64,000 nt of DNA from assembly GCF_001039355.2 (NCBI RefSeq), contig NW_019775747.1, positions 168,751 through 232,750 of the forward strand, written 5' to 3'. The position numbers were made by a program, and so were the translations under genes. This DNA is from Lingula anatina. Lineage: Eukaryota > Brachiopoda > Lingulata > Lingulida > Lingulidae. The first letter of the stretch is position 1. Each line of letters begins with the position of its first letter. The notes beneath the pieces are model-generated. The model was not told where the DNA came from. It worked only from the letters and a program-made list of their open reading frames with translations, and did no database searches. This document shows positions 11,730-23,810 of this stretch, piece after piece.

Positions 11730-12928
11730 TCATACATACAGGTTTCAAATGGAAATCGGGCATGTTCCGCACCTAAACCCCCTAACTTTGAATAGAACAC
11801 GCTGATATCACCGCGCATGGGGTGATATTAAAGAATGGACTTTCCCCGCGTTTACTGCCTAATTGCGGTCACCGTCCAAACTTTTTTATTTGCGTGAATG
11901 GTTTGTGGTTGCGTGTGTATTAACAGGGACATGGGTCAGTGGTTTACTGTGAGTAGTTGGTTGATTTCCTGCCCATCTTCCGCAAGTGGCAGTCACGCCG
12001 TCTCATTCATTGTATCGGTCCAAGCAATTCTTTTGTTTAGATATCAGCCCAGTGGTATGCATTGTCAAAGAACAAATTTGTGTCATTTCATCGTGTGAGC
12101 TTAACTACTATAATGTGGGGTGGCGTGGGGTGGGGGGCACAGTGTCATACATACCCCCTTCTTAATTTCAAATATTTCCCTTTCCCCTCTCCAAATACAT
12201 TGTTTCAAGCTAAACGAGACAGGTGCCCAGTACTCATTTCATTTTATCTCTCTGCACTGTACCTCTTATACTTGTATTACAATTGACCACGTTAAAATGC
12301 TTTATTTGTCCAAGGAAGCTGTGAAGTTCTTTAACAGCTGTCGGCCATTACTAACAAAAAACAAGATTCGTGGATTTCCAAGCAGCTTTGTTCGCACTGC
12401 CTACGTTATTCCTAGTTTTTACAACACCTGCCCATTTTTTATCCAAATCTCGACATTATTTATACCGGTGATATCGCCTATATACTTTAATTTTAATTTT
12501 GAAATAGTGCCTAGATATTAACTAGATATTAACTAGGTACCGAAAAATGTGCGCGACATCTTAAGTGGGGTGCGACATCCTAAGGGGCGCAACCGCGTCC
12601 CTTACAAAAGTCTGGAAATATTAGTAAAAAGAGGACAGTACTAGTAAATTACTTCATATAGTAATTTTTATATTGCATTTTTCCTGAGGACTGAGGCCAG
12701 GGTGATTCATAACACCTGTATAGGTTAAACTACACACCCTCACTTCAATCTACTTCTGGTAACTTCTCCCCTTTGAAGAGGACAGCAGACTGCTGTTGAA
12801 ATATTGGCAAAAAGGGATTCTATTTTACAAACTTTACAAGCTCTCAGTAAAGAAAAGATGCCATATAGAGGTTAATATTCATTGTGAACCTCATTGCTGC
12901 TGTGTTGCATATGCCCATCTAAAAGCAT
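11730..12928. other. Gene-free stretch between duplication copies
   Basis: Contains a 133-codon open frame (12120-12521) with no recognisable domain, biased composition and no splice context; I treat it as chance. No RNA gene or repeat recognised. Confidence 0.4.
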
Positions 12929-13985
12929 ACAAAACGTCACCATCAGTTGCAGTCCAAATTTAAACAAAATTACACAAAGTAACTCTACATGAACGTTTGT
13001 GTGTATTTTGACTTGTCTACTCGAGCTTATCAACAATAATGTTTCCGCTGCTTTAGTTCATTAAAACTTCAACATAAATTATTTTTATATCCTATGAAAG
13101 GATGATTGAGACAACCAAAATAAATAATAGTGATAAATGATTTCAGGCCATTGTTTTTGTTTTTCCTGCTTGATAAGTAATGATATTACATGATATCACA
13201 AACAAGCTGTAATAACGTTATTATAATTCATTCACATGTCTATTAATTTGAATGTGCCATTTTAATACTTCATATACTTCGAACAATATTGAAAAGACCA
13301 TGGTGTCTTTGGCAAGCACTGTATTTGATAAAGGTAATATTTAGAATAAATTTTTTCAGGTAATATAATAATTTATTAGATAAAATTGCAACCCTAAGGT
13401 TGAAGTTGTACAAGAATGTTTAAAAGAAAATTGACAATAAACTTTAAATTATAAAACAATAAATTATTCTTAAAATACTACAAATGAAAAGGCATCCATA
13501 AATTACTACAAGTTAAAAAGGCAGTAATTAATAATGGAATTTTTAAAACGTTCCGTCTTCACTTTTGGTTGTAAGAATTTGGTGTTGTTTCGTAAAGGGC
13601 GGGTGTTTCTTTCAGGCAATAAATGTCCCAACTTTTCACAATTTTTAAATTTTCTATAAAACCTCTGACACAGCAAATGTCTACGTTTGTCTAGGGTGTC
13701 AATGTTACAAACTTTTAAGGCATCATCATAACTGAGACCAGGGCAAATAATCTTTAAGGCTCTCTTTTGACTGACTTTGAACTGACTCTAGACATTCAGA
13801 TTGCTCAGCAGTCAGACCTGGTCCCCATACTGGACAGGCATATTCTAAAACTGATCGTATTACAGACTGGTAGATAGTTAATAAATCTTGTAGGTCCAGT
13901 TTTGCCCTCTTAAGCTGTCTGAGATAAAATAGCTTTAAACATGCCTTAGCATACATGATTTGGATGTGTTCAGCCCACTCATTCG

Positions 13986-16011
13986 AAAGGTCATGTTTTA
14001 GATCTTGTTTTGACAAGAAAAAACTCATGTCTCAGTAACTTCTTCGTAGATCACACTTTGCCCTCTGATCATGCAGCAGTTCATTTCGTAGCCAATGCCA
14101 ACCGCCCAGCGCCAACTAAAGTAGTCAAACAGAGCCGGCTACTTTCCAGAATTGACAGTGACATCTTAAACAGGGAACTTTCAAATGCTTTAAGTCAGAT
14201 GGTCAGCATATCTGACATAAATTTACAAGTTACTCACTACAATAATTCGTTATCAAAGGCTATTGATAACCAGGCTCCACTACAGGAAAAGAGAGTGACA
14301 GTAAAGCCAAAGGCTACATGGATCACACCAGAGTTGTTAGAAGAGCGTAAGGAAATCCGTAAGCTGGAAAGAAAATGGCTTGGCACTAGACTTGAAATAC
14401 ATAAACAGATTTTCACAGATGCCAGATCCAAGTATAATTTTCGTCTTAGCACATGCAAAGCAGAATACCACCGAAATTGTATTGATTCTGCCGATCAGAA
14501 AGCCCTATTCAGAATTGTTGATAACATCTCNNNNNNNNNNNNNNNNNNNNNNNNNNNNNNNNNNNNNNNNNNNNNNNNNNNNNNNNNNNNNNNNNNNNNN
14601 NNNNNNNNNNNNNNNNNNNNNNNNNNNNNNNNNNNNNNNNNNNNNNNNNNNNNNNNNNNNNNNNNNNNNNNNNNNNNNNNNNNNNNNNNNNNNNNNNNNN
14701 NNNNNNNNNNNNNNNNNNNNNNNNNNNNNNNNNNNNNNNNNNNNNNNNNNNNNNNNNNNNNNNNNNNNNNNNNNNNNNNNNNNNNNNNNNNNNNNNNNNN
14801 NNNNNNNNNNNNNNNNNNNNNNNNNNNNNNNNNNNNNNNNNNNNNNNNNNNNNNNNNNNNNNNNNNNNNNNNNNNNNNNNNNNNNNNNNNNNNNNNNNNN
14901 NNNNNNNNNNNNNNNNNNNNNNNNNNNNNNNNNNNNNNNNNNNNNNNNNNNNNNNNNNNNNNNNNNNNNNNNNNNNNNNNNNNNNNNNNNNNNNNNNNNN
15001 NNNNNNNNNNNNNNNNNNNNNNNNNNNNNNNNNNNNNNNNNNNNNNNNNNNNNNNNNNNNNNNNNNNNNNNNNNNNNNNNNNNNNNNNNNNNNNNNNNNN
15101 NNNNNNNNNNNNNNNNNNNNNNNNNNNNNNNNNNNNNNNNNNNNNNNNNNNNNNNNNNNNNNNNNNNNNNNNNNNNNNNNNNNNNNNNNNNNNNNNNNNN
15201 NNNNNNNNNNNNNNNNNNNNNNNNNNNNNNNNNNNNNNNNNNNNNNNNNNNNNNNNNNNNNNNNNNNNNNNNNNNNNNNNNNNNNNNNNNNNNNNNNNNN
15301 NNNNNNNNNNCAGTATTCTTTTTGGGGTGAGTGACAGCAAATTGAAAAAAATCCAATTGATTCAAAATTCAGCGGCCAGATTAGTTAAAAAGATAAGGAA
15401 CCAGAGCTTGGATCATATCACTCCAGTGTTAAAGGAATTGCATTGGCTGCCAATCAAACAAAGAATTTTATTCAAAGTGTTGTGCATAATTTTTAGAGCT
15501 TTTAAAGAAAACACACCTGGTTATATTGCACATCTTATTCAGTCATCTGAACCACGCAGGTTAACAAGAAACTCTTTTGAAAACAATTTTATACTCAATC
15601 ACTGTGAAATAGACAGAAAATGCAACAAATTCTATGGAGACCGGGCTTTTACTGTTTATGCTCCAAAATTGTGGAACAAATTGCCTTTTAGTATCAGAGC
15701 TGAAAGTGACTATAATACTTTTAAAGCCTGTCTTAAAACTCATCTTTTTAAAGAATTTTATGGTTAGTGTTCCTTTAAACCTTTTAGTTGTATATCATTT
15801 ATTAAGAGTGAGCTTGGGTTAATTTTAGTAGTATTTTAAAGTTATATCAATAAATTTTCTCTGTTTTCTTTAATTAATTAATTTTATCAGTAAATGTTAA
15901 AGTATTTTAGTATTGTTATTTTTAGACTTTTTAATTATTTGTAAAGTGCATTGATATGTAAAAATTGGAATGCGCTATATAAGAAATAAATATTATATTA
16001 TTATTATTATT
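13986..16011 (+). mobile_element. Nested non-LTR retrotransposon (LINE), 5' truncated, with assembly gap
   Basis: The plus-strand frame 14010-14530 reads from the end of an endonuclease domain (DHTLPSDHAAVHF) into the linker before RT (KATWITPELLEERKEIRKLE, HRNCIDSADQKALFRIVDNI). After the 780-N gap the same frame resumes (15311-15767) with the LINE C-terminus: IQNSAARLVKK, LHWLPIKQRI, YGDRAFTVYAPKLWNKLP, and a normal stop. The 3' end carries an (ATT)n tail at 15995-16014. Insertion into the copy B sequence between CAGCCCACT and GAGGTCTGG is exact, with no clear long target duplication. The RT palm, including the catalytic YxDD, must lie in the gap, so activity cannot be judged. Confidence 0.8.
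14531..15310. other. Assembly gap, 780 N
   Basis: Run of N inside the LINE ORF. Its length, a multiple of three, keeps the two sides in one frame, but the true size is unknown; the missing RT domain would normally need more than 260 residues. Confidence 0.99.
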
Positions 16012-16492
16012 ATTGAGGTCTGGGGTTAAAATAACACCAAGTAACTTAAAATTTTTGACCTTTTCTACACGTTCACCATCTATTTCCAATGTTGGTATTG
16101 TAAGATTACAGTTCTTGGAAAAATTTATGTCCATCTACATAGTCTTCCTTACATTAAGTTATATTTTTTGCTAGCCCCAGTCAGCCAATTGGTCTTTTGT
16201 TTGTGGTAGATGCGGTGTTTTGCCAAATTTGCAAATTTCGTAAACTATCTGCTACATGTCTTTCAAAATAGTTCCAGGTGATTCTTATTTAATTTTGTTA
16301 TTTACAATTTATCACACAGTACTATAATAATATTTCAACATAATAACCGAAATTAATTATTCTTAGATTTGTAAATTCCAAAATACCTGAAATTAATTAT
16401 TCCTTGACTCTGCTACCACCAACAGTCTTGATTCTTGATCTAAACGGCATACCGTCATTGTCAGTGTACTTAGTATTTTGTGTGAATTGTAT

Positions 16493-18259
16493 CTATTGTA
16501 AGTACAGGAATGTCTTAACTATACCCCTTCTCTCTGCCACCACCAGCAGACCAGCAGGGTTAATAGTTAATGCTATGGGATATTTCAACCCATCATCCTC
16601 AGTGGCAACGTATTTGATAAATTGTCCTTGCGGACTTAGTGCTACAACCCTATTATTACGACCATCAGCTATGAAGATGTGGCCATAGCTGTCTGTGCAC
16701 ACTCCACTAGGACCACTCAGCTGGCCAACACCACTGCCTTCTGTACCATACTTGTACAACTGATCACCAGTAGGTGACAGCACATGTACACAGTTGCCCA
16801 AGTCTGATATCACAATGTTATTATTTGCCCTGTTCACTGTGATGAAAGTGGGGTATTCACACATAGTGAGTCGAATAGTGTTCAGGAGATGTCCACTGCC
16901 TGCGTGGAATGTGAGGATGGATTCTTTTTTCACATCAAAAACCATCACATGACCTTGTCTATTCAGTGTGATGCAACTTGGCTGCTCCAGTTGACCCTGA
17001 CCCATGGTTGTCACCTGTTTACCTTTGGTGGAGTACACTTTGACGCATCTGTCACCCATTGATGTTATGTACATGTGACCAGTCTGTGACACAGCCACAT
17101 CAAAAGGTGTCTTTATTTTTATGTCAAACATGAACTGACCTGCATGGGTGAATACTTTTGTTTTGTCATTTCTATAACCCGTAGCATATATATATTGCTC
17201 ATCTGTGGCTAACCCCCATATGATAACATTTTCCTTATCATATTTCAGTTTAGCAGTGAAGGAATGTACACATTCTGCCTTCTCTAAAAAAACGGGAAGT
17301 TTTGGTGCTGTCACCTGACCTAACATGGCTTCTAGTCCGGCAATAGATATTTTACCTGGACTGTAAGATATCTGTGCAGGAGAGTCTGGTGTTGGGAGTG
17401 GTGTGTTCTCCATTGATATCAATCTCTCGGCCAAAGTTTTTGTATGAACCATGATATCAAAGTCAGTGCCATGTCCGACAAGTTGTTGGGTAAAGTCACA
17501 GGCACTCTGCAAGGAGGCCTGATGGAGTTCAAGGAAGTCCTTGCTTGCCTCGCTCTGCTTCTTTCTATCATCATAAGCAGAATTCACTTCTGATATCAGT
17601 GCATCTTTCCTCTCATTTATTAATGTACAGATAAGCTGTGCTTGCTTTTCAATGATGTTGGTAGTGGCTGTCCTGATAAGAGAGTCCTCATATTCTATGG
17701 TTGTTTCCTTGGCGACTGCCTCTTTGAATACGTTAACTTTTGCCAGCGTTTTAACAAGGTTAGTTTCAATTGTTTCTCTATTGCTTTTTGCAACTTTTTC
17801 TACAGGTAAAATACCATGCCTGTAATGATCTGCTAATGCACAGTCACCACAAACAACGGTATAATCTTCTTCACAGTAGAATTTCAGTTCATTACCAGGA
17901 TGCTTTTCACAACCGTTGGTCAATTGAGCAACGGTCTGTGTCACTGCTTGTACATTAGTCTGTACATTTTCTGATGCCTCTCTTTCTGTTTGTCGCTGAT
18001 TTATTATGTCCTTGGCCTTGCAAAAAGCAAAATTCTTTTTGAATTTAGAAAGTCCACCGGCTGGAAACTGGACATCTTCTCGGCAAACAGGGCACTGAAA
18101 TGTCCTGTTCCTAGTGATGGTTCTCTTTGCGTGGTCAGATATACAAACAAGGCAAAATGTATGGTAGCATGGCAGCATTCGGGGGTCCTGATACTCTTCC
18201 AGACAGATGCTACATGTCAAAATGTTATCCGTGAAAGCTGCTGCCAATGCCCTGGCCAT
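16493..18259 (-). CDS. TRIM-NHL protein (RING, B-box, coiled coil, NHL), intronless
   Basis: Single-exon 588-aa ORF. The RING finger is complete, C3HC4: Cys16, Cys19, Cys31, His33, Cys36, Cys39, Cys56, Cys59. A B-box follows at about 115-150 (NGCEKHPGNELKFYCEE, then CGDCALADHYRHG), then a predicted coiled coil to about 300. The last 250 residues are NHL-type beta-propeller repeats with recurring G..V and D..G..I.V.D patterns (VVISDLGNCVHVL, GHIFIADGRNNRVVAL, GLLVVAERRGIVKTF). Family knowledge: a RING-type E3 ubiquitin ligase, cytoplasmic, of the TRIM2/3/56/71-like group much expanded in invertebrates; substrate unknown. The start is the first ATG, matching the conserved [11 protein letters not shown] of the pseudogene copy. 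A TATAAAG box lies about 100 nt upstream. Lack of introns suggests a retrogene-type lineage. Confidence 0.93.
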   Translation of the reverse strand: MARALAAAFTDNILTCSICLEEYQDPRMLPCYHTFCLVCISDHAKRTITRNRTFQCPVCREDVQFPAGGLSKFKKNFAFCKAKDIINQRQTEREASENVQTNVQAVTQTVAQLTNGCEKHPGNELKFYCEEDYTVVCGDCALADHYRHGILPVEKVAKSNRETIETNLVKTLAKVNVFKEAVAKETTIEYEDSLIRTATTNIIEKQAQLICTLINERKDALISEVNSAYDDRKKQSEASKDFLELHQASLQSACDFTQQLVGHGTDFDIMVHTKTLAERLISMENTPLPTPDSPAQISYSPGKISIAGLEAMLGQVTAPKLPVFLEKAECVHSFTAKLKYDKENVIIWGLATDEQYIYATGYRNDKTKVFTHAGQFMFDIKIKTPFDVAVSQTGHMYITSMGDRCVKVYSTKGKQVTTMGQGQLEQPSCITLNRQGHVMVFDVKKESILTFHAGSGHLLNTIRLTMCEYPTFITVNRANNNIVISDLGNCVHVLSPTGDQLYKYGTEGSGVGQLSGPSGVCTDSYGHIFIADGRNNRVVALSPQGQFIKYVATEDDGLKYPIALTINPAGLLVVAERRGIVKTFLYLQ

Positions 18260-18360
18260 ATTATCACTTCATGGATTGGAAAGACATTAGGGCAATAGTA
18301 GAGCAATGGCATGTATAGCGCGTATAGACATATATAGACACATATAGCGCGCCCAGTCTC

Positions 18361-18367
18361 CTTTATA
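18361..18367 (-). promoter_or_regulatory. TATA-like box upstream of the TRIM gene
   Basis: TATAAAG on the minus strand about 100 nt upstream of the start codon; retained in the duplicated copy at 9555-9561. Confidence 0.45.
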
Positions 18368-18851
18368 GTGTGGTACACGGTATCTGACCTCAACAGGTGA
18401 CAATGATCATGTATATATGTTCAGAAACTGTATTATATCAATAGTGATAACATGCACTATATATTAAATATAACTATAAGCACACGTGCCCAGAAAATAG
18501 GAGCGACATATTAATGCTTATTTTATTATACATTAACCAGTTTGAACATTTACAGCATTGTTGGTTAAGCATCGTCATCACAGATTCTTTCATGTCAGAT
18601 GACATTCCTAAAATTTATTTATCCATGTATTATATTGTCATGTTTGATTCTACGTTAACACTCTAACACCCTTAAATTACTAAATTTAACGCAAAAGACC
18701 AAGTTAAAGGTCCAATGAAATGTTATGCTTTTAATGGCCAAAAATTGCTTTTGGTTATATGACTTTAATCGAAATTACAAAGTACTGAAAGTTGAACGCG
18801 TTGAATTATCTTTCTATGGGAATGTACTCATGGTGACAACTGAATGAAGTG

Positions 18852-18998
18852 CACGTTATCTGGCCCTTGACTGATTTATGTAGCACGGCTTCACATCAGT
18901 TACGTTATTGTTCTTTCCTGACGTTATCATCAGATCATCAGCTTATTAAGTACAAACAACAAATATATGTCCTCTTAATACGTGAGTTATCTGGACTA
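18852..18998. repeat. Dispersed 'CACGTTATCTGG' repeat, copy in duplication B
   Basis: Matches 9983-10120 and 31139-31263; contains GCACGTTATCTGGCCCTTGA and ends near TAATACGTGAGTTATCTGG. Confidence 0.6.
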
Positions 18999-19350
18999 TA
19001 CAGTGGTAATTTTACAGCGAGTGGGAGGGGGGGTGGATGGCAACATGCCCCTATTTAGAACCTACGGTCCCCTCTGATTCTGCGTCTTTCCTTCAGAAAC
19101 AGCGCATTAAGTGAATGTGCAAAAACAAATCTTTCACCAGGGGGCGATTCCAGGATTATTTATTATTTGAAGGGTGGTCCGTGGATGCGAATCCAACCCC
19201 CCCCCCGCAACTTGGAGTGGGTTTCGGAGCCCGCTGAAGGGCCCCGATCAATTCTGGTATATTAGAGGGCGGACCATGACATTTGGTACGGTTTAAAACT
19301 ATGATTCAGCTAGTCAAAATTCTAATATCAAGAGGGGTCCAGAAATCGAA

Positions 19351-19373
19351 GGGGGGGGGGGGGCATTGTTTCG

Positions 19374-19411
<38 letters not shown>
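19351..19411. repeat. G13 run and (CA)n microsatellite
   Basis: Thirteen G at 19351-19363 and CA dinucleotides from about 19375 to 19411. Confidence 0.95.
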
Positions 19412-19413
<2 letters not shown>

Positions 19414-19960
19414 GGTAAATATGTCGCAGTCAAAATTGACATCCTGACATTTCGGAGTCAAGATTGAAATTAAAACCTTGCCTATGGGCATTTAAAAAAT
19501 CTTGTCTCCAACGTGATTAAATAGTCACCAGCGTTTCCGTATTCTACTCAACGCCAGGAGGAATTTATTAGACTGATTGCATTCAACGCTCAACGCACGA
19601 GTCCCAGCGAAATTATATTAATCTACGTGGAAGGAGGATTTCATTGGGAATGAGCTCTATAAGATTTTATATTCAAAAACCGATTAAAGTGAGAGCAAGA
19701 AATCAGATGAAATGTAATTAACGGACCAAGAAAATTTCATGAAATGTGTCTGGAAGTCAAATGATATTTTCGACCCAATCAAGTTCTTGGTTTTTCTTTA
19801 CTTTTAAAAATAACAAAGTACTTAAGATTGAACAAATGCTTGATGTCGAAATGTTCTCTTGAATACAATTGAGTAAAGTGCATGTTATCTGGTCCTTGAC
19901 TAATATATGTGACACAGTTTTAGATCAGTTTTAGACCGCTTCTCTTAAAAAGGTGTGGAA

Positions 19961-20957
19961 AATATTTTGATACATTTTTGCCATATATGCTCTTGGTGAA
20001 ATGTTTGTCACACCTATAGCCCTGCGTGCTGTGTGTATTTAATCATGAATAAAAGTAAAGCTGTCGCTTTTTACTTTTTTATTGAGAATACGAAATGCCA
20101 CGAAATGCAACAATCCGCAGTGAGATGTCCATATATTTTATATTCTGTTATATATTAACACAATATCGATATTGTGCAGCAATGCAAACACTTTTAAAAA
20201 CAAATGTTTCATCAAACAGAAAGTGCTCATTGAAGGATCTTAACTAAATGGAGACGTAATAATTTTGTGCAAAATATCTGTCAATTTATCCGTTTTTCTT
20301 TAATAATAATAATGATAATAATAATAATAATCTTATATGGTGCCTCACATGACACCTCAAGGCGCCTTACAATAATGAATAATATAACTTAAGTCATTAA
20401 AATGACTACAATATACAGACTTGACATTTAATATGGAATATTTCAGTTTTAAAGGTATACCTAGGTAAAAATGCGTTCTTTATTGAAAAAACTCAGATCT
20501 CATATATAATATCTGACTGGAGAAGTATGAAGACAGGCGTGTCTCTACCAATTAACTGATTACCAAGTCTGACGCATTNCAAAAGGCTGTGATAAACATT
20601 TAGAAAATAGAACTTGAAGACATATAATGGCAATTTCTTATAATTTTAAGCTTTTTAGGGGGAAATAATCTGTGCCTTTCGTCAGCCGTCCCACAGTTCT
20701 CCTGTTCCCAGAGATAGATATAGATACAAAATGTATATTAGGGTGTTTATCATTGACTTTATGTGAGTACATGTATGTACAATGACATGTGATCTGAGAC
20801 ACCGTCTGAATTTGTACATGTACACTGCACTACATCTTACTAAGAAAAAAAGAAAAAAAAAATAAAGGCAAAAAGACAGAAAGCAAGTAAGATATATAGA
20901 AAGAATGAATGTAAGAAAAAAATGAAAATATAAGAAGTATCAAGACACAACATATAC
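19961..20957. other. Region 3' of the vWA/TSP1 gene
   Basis: Contains an ATA-rich run (20284-20334), a truncated copy of the repeat whose left end recurs at 23851 (20409-20578, cut off by a single N at 20579), and possibly the terminal exon of the minus-strand vWA gene. A frame at 20805-20756 follows an AATTCAG acceptor in the required phase 1 and ends with TAA after 16 residues. Confidence 0.4.
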
Positions 20958-23756
20958 CTGGACAGTCTTGAATGTTGCACTTCTTTATGTCGTCAGCAGG
21001 TCCCACGCACGGCTTGCCGGTTCCGGCCTGAGAGGGATTGCTACATGTCCTTGACCTTATTTGAAAGCCTCCACCACAACTGTCCGTGCACGCGCCATAG
21101 GCTGACCAATCGCCCCACTGGCCATCCACGGAAACTGAAATCGAATATCTGACCACCTGACTAGGCAAATCGTGAAGTGTATTTAAAAAGGAGAATTCAC
21201 CCCAAAGGGATTGGTGATTTTCTAGTGATCTTTGAATTTTGGATTTTGCAGCAAGATATTAGTTTTCGCATTCCATTCATAAACGTTTCATATTGCTTAC
21301 TATAAGCTACCTCCAAGAAGGGGGGGGGGAGGCTGTGAATGTCAAATAGAAGATACAAGCTTAAAATTTTACACTAAATGAAATATACAAACTATACTAA
21401 CCAGGACACCTGCCAGTATTACATGACCGGACGTCCAGTCTGGCCAAGCACTTGTCACAACAATCTATCATGGTCCTGGTTTGCACGCCGCCTCCACATG
21501 GAATGTCACAAGGACTCCAATCTGACCACTGACACGGACCTAACAACAATGAATATAATCATCATCATCATTATTATTATTATAATCATTATTGTTATTA
21601 TTTTTTATTATTGTATGGTTCCCCAAGGAGGTTACTGTACGTTATTGAGTTAACTAATTAACTAATCAAAAATAACTCATAATAACTAGAAATGAACTGC
21701 CTTAGTTGAAATATGCGATACTGAATGCTTTTCTAGTATTCACTTAGTTTTCAGTGGCGACAGCTGGAAGAGGGGGGTGCGGCAGGCATGTGCCCCCCCC
21801 CCCTCCAACCATCTAATTGTCTTCCAGTCTCCTGTGCCCTCCTTTGAATACTGTATACCGATAGAGACCAGACCATGGCCATTTCCATGTCTCCACGCTT
21901 TACTTAACCTGTACATCTTACATGTAAATTGCTTTATTATCTAGGGGACTTTGTTATCCTTGTCTACCCTACTCATCCTAAGCAAAAATCTTGATCTGCC
22001 AGTGTTTTGCATTCCATTTGAAAACAACAACCTCAATCCCCCCAAAAAGAGATAAATAAATAAAATAAGATATTGACAATATGCAGATTTAAGTCTACAG
22101 GGGTACATTAGATAAACCACACGGTACCTGGGCAAGCTTGGGTGTTACACGCTCTCCCTTCAACTTCATCCAAACACCCTTCACAGCAGCCTTTCCTTGT
22201 TCTTGTCTGCTTTCCTCCCCCGCAACTGGCGTCACAGGAGGTCCATTGGGACCACGGGCACGGCGCTAGCAACAGATAGTCCGTTTAGATATTACGGTAT
22301 AATTTCGTGTTAGGATTTCTCAGAGAACACAGGCACAGAAAGAATCACCAATGTATAGGCCTACCAGTCAATGTGAAAAGAATATTCGTCAACAGCACGT
22401 AAGTTTTTATAAATGGAATATTTTGCCAAGGTATCTGTCTTTATCTCTTTTAAATTTTCATTTATATATAAACTGAAATTTTCAACGCACATGCACAGAA
22501 AACATTAACATCAAAACATCTTGCCCAGTTTTTCATAAGAATATTTAACCTCTCGTCTGTCTTTACTTTTGCATCTTTTAAACTTGAGTAACTGCAAACA
22601 CTAGCTTATTTAAGGAAGCAATCAATAAAAACGTAAAGATATATGTGAACATATAATGCATCTGTTACTCACCACGAGTAGTGGTCGTAGATATCCGTGG
22701 CGTCGTTGTTGTAATGTTGGGTTCTGAAAATAGAATTATATATATATATTAATAGGCGGGACAGTTTAAGCCGGCTAAGCTGACAGTAATCTAGTGAGGC
22801 CTCCCACAGGGATAGATCGATCTAAAATCTATGGAAATGGGGTCTAAGTCGCACAAAATTAATACTGATCTATCGGGCACTTACTGGCGCAAGAGGACAC
22901 GCCGATGTCGTCCACGAGGTTATTGAGGCTGGCGGTGTCCTCTGCGATGAAGACGGAGTTCGGGTCACCCTGTGCAATGACTAGAAGCTCTGTCTTATTG
23001 ATATTTCCCGCTCCGACAGCGATTGAGCGTATCCCATTGGCTTTCAGCGACTCAGCAGCCTCAGGTACGCTTACAGCGCCTTTAAGTATATGATTTTGAT
23101 ACATCACACAGGTTATTATTATTATTATTACTATTATTAAGTAGTAGTAGCAGTGGTACCGCGGTTTCTTAATTTACCGATGGTAAAACTCGGTAAGTAC
23201 AGTACATATTTGAAATTCATAGGTCCTAAATGTATTTGTTATAGATGCATCTGTGAGCCTACGTGCGTGTGTATTGCACAAGCGTGCAGCATTACCTAAA
23301 TCCGGAGTTGCTGATCCGTCAGTCAGCACTAAAACCACTTTTTCAACATTGCGGCCAGAGTTCAGGAGATGTTGCTGACACTCCAGCATGGCGTCCGGTA
23401 TATTCGTCTGCCCGTCTAGGTAGGGCATGGTCTCCAGTCTGTAGATAATGTGGTTCGTGCTCTGGCTTTCAGTGAAATCAAACCAAGTTCGTATTTTTCT
23501 CCCGAACACAACGTTGGCGTAACGGACGGAGATGTCGTCGCCGAAGCTGGCCACGCGGCGAACGAGGTTGGTGGCGAATATCTTTTCGTTTTCCCAGCCC
23601 GTCTTTCCGTTGGATTCTTTGTTTTTGAGAGAGCCCGATGCGTCGACGGCAATGCACATATCCAGCGTGCATTCTGAAGAATGAAACCCAAGTTTGTGAA
23701 TTTGGGATTATATTAATCTTTTAAATAATTTGCTAATTAAAATAATAATAAAGTCA

Positions 23757-23810
<54 letters not shown>

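Larger units (their letters stand above)
13726..16134 (-). pseudogene. Old LINE remnant of copy B, split by a newer LINE
   Basis: Same minus-strand RT fragment as at 6960-7437 (AEHIQIMYAKACLKLFYLRQ, then IYQSVIRSVLEYACPVWGPG). Its two halves, 13726-13985 and 16012-16134, are separated by the plus-strand LINE inserted between them. This copy keeps CGA (Arg) where copy A has a TGA stop. Confidence 0.75.
12929..19960. repeat. Segmental duplication, copy B
   Basis: Colinear with copy A (about 5803-11490). It carries the intact TRIM-NHL gene and is interrupted at 13986-16011 by a LINE that is absent from copy A at the junction CAGCCCACT/TGAGGTCTGG (about 7196-7210). Boundaries read by eye. Confidence 0.8.

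Noticed and set aside
12120-12521. 133-codon open frame
   Set aside because: No domain, no splice context, no conservation evidence; runs of Phe/Ile/Ser typical of AT-rich chance frames.
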